Shown here: positions 36,401 through 46,096 of the stretch, one piece after another
Position numbering within the stretch: the stretch's first letter is position 1
Layout: the number at the start of each line of letters is the position of its first letter
NCBI GenBank assembly: GCA_031002005.1
Contig: JARYHS010009186.1
Span: 185,282,437 to 185,346,436 of the forward strand
Direction of reading: 5' to 3'
From: Vandiemenella viatica
Taxonomy: Eukaryota; Arthropoda; Insecta; Orthoptera; Morabidae
Length of the DNA: 64,000 nt
Notes under the pieces: model-generated
Database searches by the model: none
What the model was told of the DNA's origin: nothing
What the model saw: only the letters and a program-made list of their open reading frames with translations
Made by a program: the position numbers and the translations under genes

Positions 36401-39400
36401 AATGAGTCCGCTATTTTTGCCAGTCATAGCTTTAGCGCCATCGCTACAAATAGCGATACATTTTTTCCAATCAATATCGTAGTCGCAAGTGCTTTCTAAA
36501 AACATATCATACAAACACTGGCCAGAAGTGTTTGCAGGAAGTGCTTTGCAAAATAAGATTTCTTCCATGATATTGTTACCTGCTTCAAAGCGCACAAATA
36601 CTACAAACTGAGCACAATCGGAAACATCTGTAGATTCGTCAAACTGCAAAGCAAAATGTTGGCTGTTCTTTAATTTTTCGATTACTTGTTCTTGAATATC
36701 ATTGGCCATATCGTTTATTCTGCGTGAAATAGTATTATCAGAAAGTGGTATGTTTTTTAACTTGTTTGCCTCCTGTTTATTGACCATAATTTCAACCATA
36801 TCAAGAGCTGCTGGCAAAATAAGATTTTCGGCAATTGTTTGTGATTTCCCTGCTTTAGCAACTCGATATGCGACTTTATAGCTAGCTAATAATGCTGACT
36901 CATTCACACTGGATGCCTGAAAATAAACCAGACAATATAAAAGTGAGTGTGAAATAGTCAATAAAAATTAAGCATGCGAAATCTTTGCAAACCAAAATTA
37001 AGTAAAATAAAATTTGTATGCAAACAGCAAAGAAATAAACATCATAAGACATCAACAGTAGAGATAGCAACAATTAGAATACACTCGACTTGATTCGGTT
37101 ATCCATGCTAAAATTAAATTAATAAAACGATTTTATTACCTGAATTATAGTATTTTGCTGCTGACTAAGAGCTTTCAACTTTCGCTCAAAGAAATCCAAC
37201 GGTTTATCGGCTTCTTTTTGATGCTTGGTTGTGAGATGCCGCATAAGCTTTGACGGTTTCATACTCTCACGTGATAAAACATCGCCACAAATTACACATT
37301 GAGGTTTATTATTTATGACTGTGAACCCGTATTTCAAATAACTGTCATCGTAATGTCTATTTTTTTTCGGGTTTGATTCACCACTACCGCTATTGACACT
37401 CGTACCACATGTTGAAGGCTGCGATCTTTTGAGAAACTTATCCATTTTACAAACGCGCGGAGCAAGCGTAAAAACCAAAGAATGACGTCCGTACTTGTTG
37501 ACTGCACTTAATTGAATTGAGTGAGCTGAGAGTTGAAACAAAAGAACATTGCGGTGTGGCAACGTCGCCGTCTCCGACGCAGTTTGACCCGCGCGAATTT
37601 GCGTCCAAGTTCATAGCCTTACCAACTTACCTCGTACTTACTTTCAAAAGTCTCGCGGCTTCTTGCAGAGGGTAGATCTAGATAATATTAAAATGTATCA
37701 AAATAGAAAAAAAAAACATTTACGTAGTAATTTAAGTAAATCATTTCTTTGTCTTCTATGATGTGTCGCGGTCGGGGGTGGCGGGGGGGGGGGGGGTCGC
37801 CAGAAATTTTCAACTTGTAAAGGGGTCGCGAAATCAAAAAGAATGAAAAACACTGGCCTACGGTAATTCTCAATCAAATATATTGTAAATATGTTTAGTT
37901 CAAACTAAAAGTGATCGCCACCCACCTTGTCCTAACAGTGGCACCAATTCTTGCAGCGATGTCCGGCGGCACAGGTCGACATCTGGCAACTCCTGAGGAC
38001 ATGTCTTCACGTTGACTGCTCTTCCTGCAAAAAGGGGAACATAAACCACTCATTAGATTGAAGGACTGGTAGGTGAAATATCAATTCTAAGGCATCTGGG
38101 TAAGCCTCTAAATGTAAATCTTGAAATACTGACTAAAGCCTGCATAAGTCAAGTTTAGGACACACGTCAAACTCGATCTCACTACTTACCTCTGCCAAAA
38201 ATTTCTGACACTGAGGCATGAACCAAATCCATCAAAAATATATATCATAACATTTCTTAAAGCAGCGATAATTTAAAAAAATAGTAGTCTCAAAAATTAC
38301 ATCATTTCGAGTAGAAATTTTGGCATGTGATTGAGGCTACGTAGCTGGATAATTCTATAAGAAAATACTTTTTAGATCGCAAACTTCCAAAATGCAATGT
38401 GTTAATTAAAAGAAAGGTACTCTGAAGTACCAGTTTGTTTAAAAAGATGTAATCTAGGTATTTGGCATGATCAATTTAGACAGTATACTAGATCCAGTTT
38501 TTACAACAAACTTCACTTAAAAAGTCCAGCTTTTTCATCTCATGACGACGTTCTCTCACAAAAGCTTGAATATATTGTCTGAAATTTTCATTGCAGGATT
38601 TTCTGAAAACTGAAATATCCATTTCCTTTAAACGATTAGTTGTATTTGCTATCTTCCTCTGTATCCCGTTCGACCTTCTGCAAAGAATTAATTTGTAAAG
38701 TATGCGATGTATTCACAGAAACAGCATAGAATCAACATACTCATCTTTGGATTATTCCTGAAGTCGTTGAAATTATTAGAATGGAAGGCATGAGGTAAAT
38801 AGGGCATAGGAGAGGCAACAGAATGTTGGTCGGATAAAACTTGAGCTATACTGGCATAAAAAGCTAGTTAGTAATTATGTAAAAGAAGTATTAGGATCAC
38901 AATGTTACCTTTGTTGTCAGAAACAAAAAAAAATATTCTTAAGCTAGTCTTAAATCACATGAAACTCTTATTTTTAAGTTAGAAGTTAAGAATTTTAAAA
39001 CGCAAGAATTACCGCGACTGAAAATTTTAAAGAATAATGGTAATGCCACTATCACGACAGTGCGTTCTGCACGCGACTTGAAAATGTGCTAATGTGGCAG
39101 ATAATGGATTTTTAAGTATGCAGCAAGCAGAGTCCGTTAAAGAGTCATCACAATTATAAAAAAAAACACTATAGCTCAATAAAAAGATTATAATCATTGC
39201 TAAAAATGAAAATCATAAAAATATAAATCACAGTTCAATTTAATACAAATATTTCCTTGTAATCTTAATGAGGAGTACAAGAAATTGGTTTATGCGATCG
39301 TTGCAATGAAATAACACGAAAGAATTTGAAGAAGTCTGGAAATACTGTTCAAAATAAAAAATTAATTTTTATGAATATTGCTTTCAAGTGTATTTCAGGG

Positions 39401-42079
39401 AAAGAAATTAAAATAAACCAAGCCAATTTAAAAGCAACAGTTCTAAAATATTTATAATCAACAATGATCTTTAGGTTAAATTCAAATGATCTTAATCGAC
39501 TATTACTAATACTTTTAATGTGTTTTTTTAAATTATTAATTTTCCATTTAGTCCTTGAATTTTGAATACTTATTATTTATTTTTGAAAACCGTAAAACAA
39601 GTCATTAAAAAATTTTAAAATCGAATTTCTAAAATTTCCTGTGACTTGTTGTTGACTTTTATTTTCAAAAGCTTTATATTTTTATAAATAGTACTCTTTT
39701 GAATAAAACTAGGAATTAATTTTATGAATTGTTTAACTAGCTTTGAAATAATTTCCTGTTAGAGAAAAGCAGCTTTACCACACCAATGTTATTTTCGGCA
39801 ACAGCACTATGTTGTAATTCCAGTAAAGTTTGTAAAACGGAAACATATTTTTCACGGAAAGGTGTTGTTGAAATTAATTTGGTAATGACAGTCTCTATAT
39901 TACAAAAATATTAAAGCCTTAAGCCGGTTAAAAATTTTATTCTATGCATTATTTCATATTTCAGGAATTGTGAAATACACGTTGAATAATTTGATTGTGG
40001 TTGTATGATAATTTGTTCTTTAACGATCTTCGCTTCTCATCGTTCTATATCTATTGGTACCAAAATGTTTCTTCTACAATTGCACTATACAATAAAATTG
40101 GAGAATTGTGGCTGTCCATAAAAATTGTTAAAAAAAAATAATAATTACAATGTATAATGTAATTTTAAATGTTAATTTATTTACTAGAGTAGTATTAGTT
40201 ATGTTCTTGAAACTCAAAAAATTTGGTGTTATTTTATCTATTTAGAGGAACCTGTCCTATAATCGATATTACACGATTTTATATACTTTTTGGTTTGAAT
40301 ATCTCCGTTATAAGAATATTTTATTAGGTTTTTAATTTTCTATTACTTTTATTGAATTATATTTCAGGTAAAGATACAACTTATAATAAAGTAGATATGG
40401 GTTACAATAAATTTATTTATACGAATAATATTATTTAATTTTTATTTGAAGGTGGATTTAATAGTAATATTAATGACTTAGTTGATATGATTTAAGCTCT
40501 AAAATGTATACACATCGCCCGTCGCTCTCGTTATATAGATGAGATAAGTCGTAACATAGTAGGTGCCAAAGCCGTAAAATTTGGAATGTTTGTCTTCATG
40601 CTTGTCTGTATATCTGTCAGTCCGAAAGTGGATTACGCAAAAGCTACCGGACGGAATTTAACGAAAACCAAATTATAGACATTCTTCCCAGTGATTCTGA
40701 GGAATCAACAATGAATTTTGAAGTTTTTGATCGTCTGTCCATTCATAATGCCAAAAGCAATGAACGCGTTCCAACGAAGCTTCGCATAGTGTTAGAATAT
40801 GTCGGCAGATTACTTCTTATCTAGATCAGTAACGTAGCTCTGGATGATACAGAGGCCTAACCCGAATATTTTGAAATCTTTGCCCCTGTGTGCGCACTTC
40901 ACGTAAAAACAAATGAATGCATTTAAACAAAACTGAACATAGCATAAGGTTATTTCATTAGTTAACGTTATAGCATACTTTTTATTCCGATTAATACCTA
41001 TTTTGTTCATGACATCAAGGCAAAAACCTTAAATCTTTGTCTCTTCTGGTTTATATGCACGGTTTACAAAAACCAACGATTTCAACGAAACTTTACATTG
41101 TAGTTACATTATTAACGGCTTACATTATATCGTATTTCAATGTGACATTGACACGCTGAAATGTATATTAAAAAAATGCAGCGGTTAATTTAATTGTTCG
41201 GTAATATAACTATCATTTTAATATTATCTGACTCAAATGTTCTATTACTGGAAATGCTTATCATGATTGACTATGAAGAAACCCAATACATCAATGCTGA
41301 CATGCACGGGGGACAGTTGTCATAATATTTTGCAATCTACATACCTCGGCAGATTAGTTTTATTCCGCTTACAATTCTTAATTGATTTGTGTATTTTACT
41401 ATTGAATCGTTACTGTGGAATGTAAATAAATTAATGATGAAAACTCACATCGTATGTAATCATGGAGGCTACATTTGTTCCATTCTCAAATCTGATTTTG
41501 CTAATATGTTTCTGTGACGTTGATGTTAGAAATGTAAGAAAAAATGACAGAGAACTCACGTAGACGAACTCACGGGAACTGTTAGTATACAGTTAAATTA
41601 CAAATCTGAGAAGGAGTGAAAAACATATAAATCACTTATTATAATTCTTGTTACTTTGAGTTTGCTTTCATAGTGTTCCTATATAATCCGGAAATTGCAG
41701 ACGGTTTCCATTGCAAAATTAATAAATAAAATGATTATGAAAAACTACTGCATACTATATAAAATATCTAAGCTTTCCCACCATACCTCATACACATTAA
41801 AAGTTTCTATTCTAAATGTGAGTGGTAAATGCAGAACCTAACGAAATATGTGTCGCACATCCTCAGTTTTCAACGAATGATTCAACTCTTTCACTTTCCG
41901 TTTCAGTTTCAGATACACTATTACAATATTAGTAAAAAAATCTGTTAGCGACACCGTAGTGCACACGCCATACTGTAAGAAAAAAAGTCGATGTAGTCAG
42001 AGAGTGGGGTTAGCTTACCCAAGTACCCTTTGACTAATCCAACGGTGACTGCCAAGCAGAAGACAGTCCCGAACTTCAT
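29010..42079 (-). CDS. Takeout/JHBP-superfamily secreted protein, six coding exons (whole locus)
   Basis: Joining exons 42079-42019, 38024-37926, 33661-33511, 32330-32194, 31737-31585 and 29212-29010 gives 804 nt with no internal stop: 267 residues plus TAA. All five introns are GT-AG with phases 1, 1, 2, 1, 1. Residues 1 to about 18 form a hydrophobic signal peptide. Cys29 and Cys39 match the conserved N-terminal disulfide pair of the family. GLSGSVVDDLQVDLA (94-108), YKGKGNFKL (139-147) and VPYDTLFP (243-250) are family hallmarks. Usual family length is about 240-260; here a C-terminal extension of 17 residues follows LFP. Known members are hemolymph or tissue carriers of small hydrophobic ligands (juvenile hormone in Lepidoptera; takeout links feeding and the clock in Drosophila). 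The ligand here cannot be inferred. Introns total about 12 kb and hold mobile elements. I see no defect. Confidence 0.93.
29712..30238 (-). mobile_element. Non-autonomous Helentron-like repeat (Lep1 type) in intron 5
   Basis: Read on the minus strand it starts actagctacccgcgaaatcg at 30238 and ends with a tatatatatag run at about 29712. Inside the other end, on the plus strand, is tgttgtaaatgtgaaagtaa followed by ctctgtttgttacg, text typical of Lep1-type insect Helentrons. No ORF. It lies in intron 5 of the takeout-like gene in the same orientation. Confidence 0.55.
30365..30611 (+). repeat. SINE-A copy with 9-bp target duplication (intron 5)
   Basis: Full head (gaccgagcgtggtgcgtgag), B box (ggttcgaatcc), body and A-rich tail. 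It is flanked by gttttatat at 30356-30364 and 30612-30620. It is antisense to the host gene. Confidence 0.92.
30621..31584. other. Remainder of intron 5
   Basis: AT-rich, no feature recognised. Confidence 0.5.
31585..31737 (-). CDS. Takeout-like gene, exon 5
   Basis: Acceptor TTGTACAG, donor GTGGGT; 153 nt, phase 1 to 1. It encodes residues 150-201 (NPSVDVTYQG ... TYLRLDSASVKL ... GGLFGDYAPL). It is markedly GC-richer than the introns, notably at third positions. The 157-codon open frame over it on the same strand is a shadow in another frame. Confidence 0.92.
32194..32330 (-). CDS. Takeout-like gene, exon 4
   Basis: Acceptor CTATGACTAG (a weak polypyrimidine tract), donor GTGAGT; 137 nt, phase 2 to 1. 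It encodes residues 104-150 with VDLASNRIRVATHVPGALVL and then YKGKGNFKL, the beta-sheet wrap of the JHBP fold. The open frame continues upstream as intron, so the exon start rests on frame and family alignment. Confidence 0.88.
32331..33198. other. Part of intron 3, nothing recognised
   Basis: Open frame extending exon 4 upstream is intronic by family alignment. No repeats recognised. Confidence 0.5.
33199..33442 (+). repeat. SINE-B copy (intron 3)
   Basis: The tRNA-like head gccaaccccggcagcgtagg, B box (ggttcgagtcc), body with aagtgttgtgtttgtcttgt, and 3' end gccaaatgccatt plus about 24 A match the copy at 15050. An imperfect flanking repeat is tagatctat on the left and tagatccat on the right. 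It is antisense to the takeout-like gene and ends about 68 bp downstream of exon 3's donor. Confidence 0.85.
33511..33661 (-). CDS. Takeout-like gene, exon 3
   Basis: Acceptor CTGTTTCAG, donor GTGAGT; 151 nt, phase 1 to 2. It encodes residues 54-104: GLPNIGLPPSDPLDNLPPLV is the family's GIPxLGLPxxDPL-type segment, followed by the GLSGSVVDDL strand. Confidence 0.93.
33662..34220. other. Part of intron 2 with (TA)n
   Basis: (TA)n at 34043-34065, followed by a short run of ttctagaa/attctag repeats (34110-34200) like that at 4.2-4.7 kb. Nothing coding. Confidence 0.5.
34221..34735. repeat. Three-copy tandem repeat, unit about 167-188 bp (intron 2)
   Basis: Units begin near 34221 (ctaggtcgaccac), 34387 (taggtcgaacac) and 34575 (ctcggtcgatcac). 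Each contains caaccaccatatctcccaca-type text, ccaccacagtgcac, a ccagtggtctgcgctaggta variant and gggacacaca. Copies are diverged but collinear. Satellite-like, non-coding. Confidence 0.75.
34736..35261. other. Part of intron 2, nothing recognised
   Basis: AT-rich, no feature. Confidence 0.5.
35384..36916 (-). pseudogene. hAT transposase catalytic and dimerisation region, stop-broken
   Basis: Continuing the same frame: AENLILPAALDMVEIM, then the first acidic catalytic region QFDESTDVSDCAQFVVFVRF, then CSDGAKAMTGKNSGL, THCFLHRQALAAKV and HTEVRWLSKGKVLTRVLELR. These are all landmarks of hAT/ZBED transposases. Two adjacent TAG codons occur at about 35845-35840 and a TGA about 27 nt later. The frame then reopens with FPDWHSEADNG ... 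and the C-terminal dimerisation segment PFATSYLCELTFSAMVDIK (35692-35384). About 50 codons around the stops look damaged; a shifted frame gives LHNLQEKLSRL, so paired frameshifts are possible. Otherwise nearly full length: recently active, now dead. Confidence 0.88.
36916..37446 (-). pseudogene. hAT transposase exon with BED zinc finger, plus its intron
   Basis: The start MDKFLKR is at about 37446, though the frame is open upstream to 37562. The BED-type finger reads CVICGDVLSRESMKPSKLMR then HLTTKHQ, with Cys, Cys, His and His in the expected spacing. The exon ends ...NTIIQ at 37140, donor GTAATA at 37139. Acceptor TTATTTTCAG gives continuation at 36916, so the intron is 36917-37139 (223 bp, phase 0). 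The intron call is supported because the joined frame reads through into the ASSVNESALLASYKVA segment of this family. Confidence 0.82.
37926..38024 (-). CDS. Takeout-like gene, exon 2
   Basis: Acceptor TTTTTGCAG, donor GTGGGT; 99 nt, phase 1 to 1. It encodes residues 21-54, including the TCPQELPDVDLCRR segment with the conserved Cys pair and the amphipathic SLQELVPLL helix. It lies 70 bp upstream of the hAT element in transcript order (right TSD ends at 37863). Confidence 0.92.
38025..40159. other. Part of intron 1, very AT-rich
   Basis: Strongly AT-rich with no recognised features; 39.2-40.1 kb is among the most AT-rich in the window. I could not match it to a mitochondrial control region. 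Confidence 0.45.
40160..40565 (+). pseudogene. NUMT: nuclear copy of mitochondrial 12S rRNA, 3' half
   Basis: The plus strand carries insect 12S landmarks in order: gaaactcaaaaaatttggtg (40210-40229), tagaggaacctgtcctataa (40244-40263), ataagaatattttatt (about 40310), tttcaggtaaagatacaact (about 40362), gaaggtggatttaatagtaa (about 40448), and acacatcgcccgtcgctctc (about 40510). The last is the inverse of the conserved 12Sbi primer site. It ends gataagtcgtaacatagtag. The 5' half of 12S, including the 12Sai site, and the flanking tRNA-Val are absent. Indels and substitutions show it is an old nuclear pseudogene, in intron 1 and antisense to the host gene. Confidence 0.88.
40566..42012. other. 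Remainder of intron 1
   Basis: 40590-40760 looks like an unclassified interspersed repeat (tccgaaagtggattacgcaa). The rest is AT-rich with nothing recognised. Confidence 0.4.
42019..42079 (-). CDS. Takeout-like gene, exon 1 (start and signal peptide)
   Basis: The ATG at 42079-42077 begins MKFGTVFCLAVTVGLVKGYL, a short positive start followed by a hydrophobic core and a likely cleavage site near Gly18/Tyr19. The exon ends in phase 1 at donor GTAAGC (42018-42013). This start is chosen because a TATA box lies 44-50 bp upstream and no earlier in-frame ATG intervenes. Confidence 0.9.
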
Positions 42080-42120
42080 GACTGCAGTCAGCTGGATGTC
42101 GGACCCGCTGAAACCGAACA

Positions 42121-42129
42121 CCTTTTATA
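42121..42129 (-). promoter_or_regulatory. TATA box of the takeout-like gene
   Basis: The minus strand reads TATAAAAGG at 42129-42121. Standard 30-bp spacing would put transcription start at about 42097-42100 and give a very short 5' UTR of about 20 nt. No clear initiator consensus was seen. Confidence 0.6.
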
Positions 42130-43915
42130 TGTTGGCAATGTTACTGGTATGCTGGCAGGTGTGTTACCAGGTACTACACGAAGCTTCTCTCCCACCAAGT
42201 TGGACCCTCCCTTCGTCGAGGCCAGCACCACCTTCATGGTACTGTTACGTAAAGTGTTGCAGTATGTACATATGGTGACATTCCCGAGTCTAAAAAGGTT
42301 CGAAATACCAGTGGAAAATTACTCCAGACATAAAAAATAAAGATAACTGCAGCCTTCAATGTAGACAACCTTGCTACGAAGAAAAGAAAAGAGCTAACAA
42401 GAGAAGACTCAAAGTATCAAACAGGTTTAACAAGTGACTTATTTTGGTAATTAGTCCCGTTGAAATATAAAGTTGTTTTTTTCTCTCTCTCCCAATTTCT
42501 GAAATGTAACATTATTCCGATTTCAATCAACTCTTCCTCACCATGCTTATTTACGTTACTCGAAAAATTATTATTCCAACATGACTTAATTTGCATCTGA
42601 AAAGAACAAACTGGTTACTCTTTCTCTTGTCGGTCACCTTACACATGTATTATTGCACATATATATATATATATATACAATATATATATATATATATTTT
42701 ACCTTTAGTAAAGAGACGAGTATCAAAAACTCTGGTCTTATAAGTAGCTCTAATTACAACTAATATTCACATTCTCTTCGTCATCTTTATAGACGGGAGA
42801 AGATTCGGGACATGGAATGGGAAGGATCGAAGGATCTATACCGGCATTCGTCTTCAATGACTACGGGGAACCAAGGAAAACTGGGTGGAGCTACGGGTGA
42901 TACAAATGCCCTTGCAAATTCCAGGCCTGAATGTTAATCCTCTTGGTAGTAGTACCGGATTGCCACGTAGGAGCAGTTAGCAAATGCTACCGGTACCCGC
43001 GCCTTCTGGGGGACCCCACACCATGTGGGGGCCCGCGCCTTCTAGGGAGAGGGATGCCCCGCCGCGCCTAGTATTCTCGGGAGCCTCCCCGTCAGGGCAG
43101 ATAGGCGACCTTTTTTTTATCTTTACTATCTCTCCCCGACGCGAAAACCAAGGGCCCCTTTTTCACATTTGCTACGCTGTTTTAATCCGGCCCCGATTTT
43201 AACAGCGTCTCGTTTTTATGCTTCTCGGTAGCCAAATTTGTAATAATGAGTTTGCTTTTTAGGACATAAAAGAATTGCTAGTAGTTTCATCCACGTAACT
43301 ATCACAATTCATATACTAACATTTGGAACGAATTGTGTGATAAATCAGTACAAGTTACGAATATAAATACATAGGGGTGTGAGAGTAGACAAAGATAACA
43401 TACATAATTAAATACGTATTGATTTTTCATCATTCATTTATTAACAACGGATAGAAATTATGTAATGATTCAGTATAAAAATGATTTCTGGATAAAGATC
43501 AATAAAAATGGTAAGTATATTTAAAATAATTTACAAGAGTACATCTACTATTAATTGTTATGCATGGCCGTGTCCGTGCCAAAACAGCATTGCTCCCATG
43601 ATGCATTGGACTTCTTTGTATTCAGTCGGGGTAAACAATACAATGTAAGGCGGCTTTGAGTCAAAGATATTAAATTTATAAATTCTATTTTGGAACAGTT
43701 AAATTAACGGACGATATTTTCTAACGAATCTGTCTAATTGAAACATAACGTCAGACACCACTAACAAAACACTAGCTTTTACTATGTACAGTTTTGTTCA
43801 ATGGTTGGTTTTTGCTTGATCCGTACACAGATACAAAAATTACAAAATTTACTATTTTGGCCTCTGTATCATGGATGAAATATGATACCAATCGGAATAA
43901 AATCATCCTATATAT
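42130..43915. other. Upstream region of the takeout-like gene and intergenic DNA
   Basis: (AT)n at 42659-42678 and 42680-42697. A degenerate SINE-A fragment (minus) lies at about 42790-42885 (tataccggcattcgtcttca, ggggaaccaaggaaaa). A GC-rich patch at 42985-43195 contains two near-copies of cccgcgccttctgggg (about 42998 and 43031). No second gene was recognised. Confidence 0.45.
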
Positions 43916-45086
43916 ACTGAAGAGCCAAAGAAACTGGTACACCTGCCTAATATCGTGTAGGGCCCCCGCGAACACGTAGAAATTTCGCAACACGACGTGG
44001 CATGGACTCGACTAATGTCTGAAGTAGTGCTGGAAGGAATTGACATAATGCATCCTGCAGGGCTGTCCATAAATCCGTAAGAGTACGAGGGGGTGGAGAT
44101 CTCTTCTGATCGACACGTTGCAAGGCATCCCAGATATGCTCAATAATGTTCATGTCTGGCGAGTTTGGTGGCCAGCGGAGGTGTTTAAACACAGAAGTGT
44201 TCCTGGAGCCTCTCTGTAACAATTCTGGACGTATGGGGTGTCGCATTGTCCTGCTGGAATTGCACAAGTCCGTCGGAATGCACAATGGATATGAATGGAT
44301 GCAGGTGATCAGCCATGATGCGTACGTCACCTGTCAGAGTCGAATTTAGACGTATCAGGGGTCCTATGTCACTCCAACTGCATACGCCCCACACCATTAC
44401 AGAGCCTCCACCAGCTTGAACAGTCCCCTGCTGACATGCAGGGTGCATGAATTCATGAGGTTGTCTTCATACCCGTACACGTCCATCCGCTCGATACAAC
44501 TGGAAACGAGAATCGTCAGACCACGCGACATATTTCCAACCATCAACAATTCATTGTCGGTGTTGACGGGCCCAGGTGAGGCGTAAAGCTTTGTGTATTG
44601 CACTCAGCAAGGGTACACGAGTAAGCCTTCGGCTCCGAAAGCCCATATCGATGATGTTTCGTTGAGTGGTTCGCACGCTGACACTTGTTGTGGCCCAGCA
44701 TTGAAATCGGCAACAATTTACGGAAGGGTTGCACTTCTGTCACGTTGAACGATTCTCTTCAGTCCTCGTTGGTCCAATTCTTGCAGGATCTTTTCCCGGC
44801 CGCAGTAATGTCGGAGATTTGATATTTTACTGGATACCCGATATTCACTGTGCACCCGCTACCTCGGGTTGCTGTGTCCCATCTCTCGTGCGCCGACATC
44901 ACGTTCAAACTTATTTAAATCGTGATAACCTGCCATTGTAGCAGCAGTAACCGTTCTAACGACTGCACAAGACATCTGTTGTCTTATAAAGGCGTTGCCG
45001 ACCGCACCGCCGCGCCGTACTCTGAGTGTTTACATATCTCTGTGTTTGCATACTCATGTCTATACCAGTTTCTTTGGCTCTTCAGT
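43916..45086 (-). mobile_element. Tc1-like transposon with terminal inverted repeats
   Basis: The left end reads actgaagagccaaagaaact then ggtaca. The right end read inward on the other strand gives actgaagagccaaagaaact then ggtata. These are near-perfect TIRs of 25 bp or more enclosing about 1.17 kb. The flanking TA duplication is clear on the left only. Confidence 0.85.
43950..44930 (-). pseudogene. Tc1-like transposase, frameshifted
   Basis: Minus-strand pieces in order. An HTH-linker region with DMGFRSRRLTRVPLLSA and HKALRLTWARQHR lies at about 44660-44560. WSDDSRFQLYRADGRVRV at about 44520-44465 carries the first catalytic Asp. GGGSVMVWGVCSW and QFQQDNATPHTSR (second Asp) lie at 44448-44235. 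After a frameshift at about 44195 comes RWPPNSPDMNIIEHIWDALQ (third acidic residue, Glu) and an intact C-terminus at 44180-43947. Several stops upstream of 44600 and at least three frame changes make it non-functional. Open frames on the plus strand here are shadows. Confidence 0.85.
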
Positions 45087-45439
45087 GTCTTAACTAATAT
45101 ATTAACTTAATCTATCACAATGCGCAGTTTCGTAGAACTCTATTAGATGCGTTAGATGCCTACACGCAATCAAATATTCCAAAATTTACTGTATTGTTGT
45201 GTGACTAGGTATGGAATCTGAAACACATCACCAAATTTGCTTGTGCATTTGCAACAGAATTGTTTCTTTTTCTTGTTTTCTGTTTTAGACTCTAGGGACC
45301 ACGTGGTTAATAAATAATTTATAAAAAATACTTTATTAAAAATAACTTTTTTACTGGGTTTAGTTGATACTAAAAATGTGTTTAAAAAGGCAAGAATATC
45401 TATGGACAGTGAGAGAATTTGGATCAAGGAAACATACCA
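45087..45439. other. Intergenic, nothing recognised
   Basis: No feature found. Confidence 0.5.
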
Positions 45440-46095
45440 GCTGAGAGAAAGACCGCCATCCTAAGTTCAGTGGGAATGTTAATAATCCTCAAAATTATAG
45501 GCCGATTTCGTTAACTTGCAGGATTTTAGAACATATCATTTATTCAAACATCGTGAAGTTTTTAGATGAAAGGGGGCTTTTAAACCCAAATCAACATGGA
45601 TTCCGGAAAGGCCGATGCTGCGAGGCAAAACTCGCACGTTTAATTCACGACTTGTGACGTATTATAGATAAGCAATCCCAGGTTAACTTAGTTCTAATAG
45701 ATTTTAAAAAATCTTTCTACACTGTACCTCATACTACAGTAGATTACGTACGAAACTTCGTAGTAATGGTATATACAGACAAATATGCGACTGGGTTGCT
45801 GACTTTCTGAAGGGTAGAACACAGTGCGTAGTTCTCGACGGTGAGCGTTCATCACTGACCGAAGTGAGGTCAGGGGTTCCCCAGCGTAGTGTGTTGTTTG
45901 TCATATACATTAATGAATTGTGCGACGTAAAAATGGGGAAGAAAGACTATTTGATGATGATGCTATTATTTATCGTGAAATAAAAACCCATGACTGCGCT
46001 TTGTTACAAGCCGATGTTATGAAAAAATTCGCGTGGTGCTAGGACTGGCAACTGGAGTTAACGTTAAAAATGCCAAGTCATGCATTTAAGTAAGA
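45440..46095 (+). pseudogene. CR1/L2-type LINE, RT domain (5' portion, split)
   Basis: The plus strand reads NVNNPQNYRPISLTCRILEH, LDERGLLNPNQHGFRKGRCC, then an in-frame TGA. Motif A follows as LVLIDFKKSFYTVPH (first catalytic Asp present), then in other frames SGVPQ at about 45870 (motif B) and FDDDAIIYREIKT at about 45945 (motif C; FADD changed to FDDD). The coding sequence is interrupted at 46096 by a TIR element and resumes at 47451. Confidence 0.82.
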
Positions 46096-46096
46096 G

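Larger units (their letters stand above)
35270..37855 (-). mobile_element. hAT transposon (ZBED-type), complete ends and 8-bp TSD, in intron 2
   Basis: The 2586-bp element is bounded by gcctacgg at 35262-35269 and 37856-37863 (perfect 8-bp TSD). Ends are inverted: cagtgtttttcaaactgtgg at the left, and cagtgtttttcattcttttt read inward from the right. Both are followed by ggtcgcgaccc-type subterminal repeats (gggtcgcgacccctacgggg at left). The right end includes a long G-run (37784-37796). The transposase is on the minus strand, the same strand as the host gene. End sequences resemble Charlie/ZBED-type hAT elements. Confidence 0.93.

Noticed and set aside
39200..40159. Extension of the mitochondrial insertion into control-region DNA upstream of 12S
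   Set aside because: Very AT-rich but without any 12S 5'-half landmark or recognisable control-region block, so the NUMT is limited to 40160-40565.
44146..44941. Plus-strand ORFs in the Tc1-like element
   Set aside because: Antisense to the transposase; no independent similarity.
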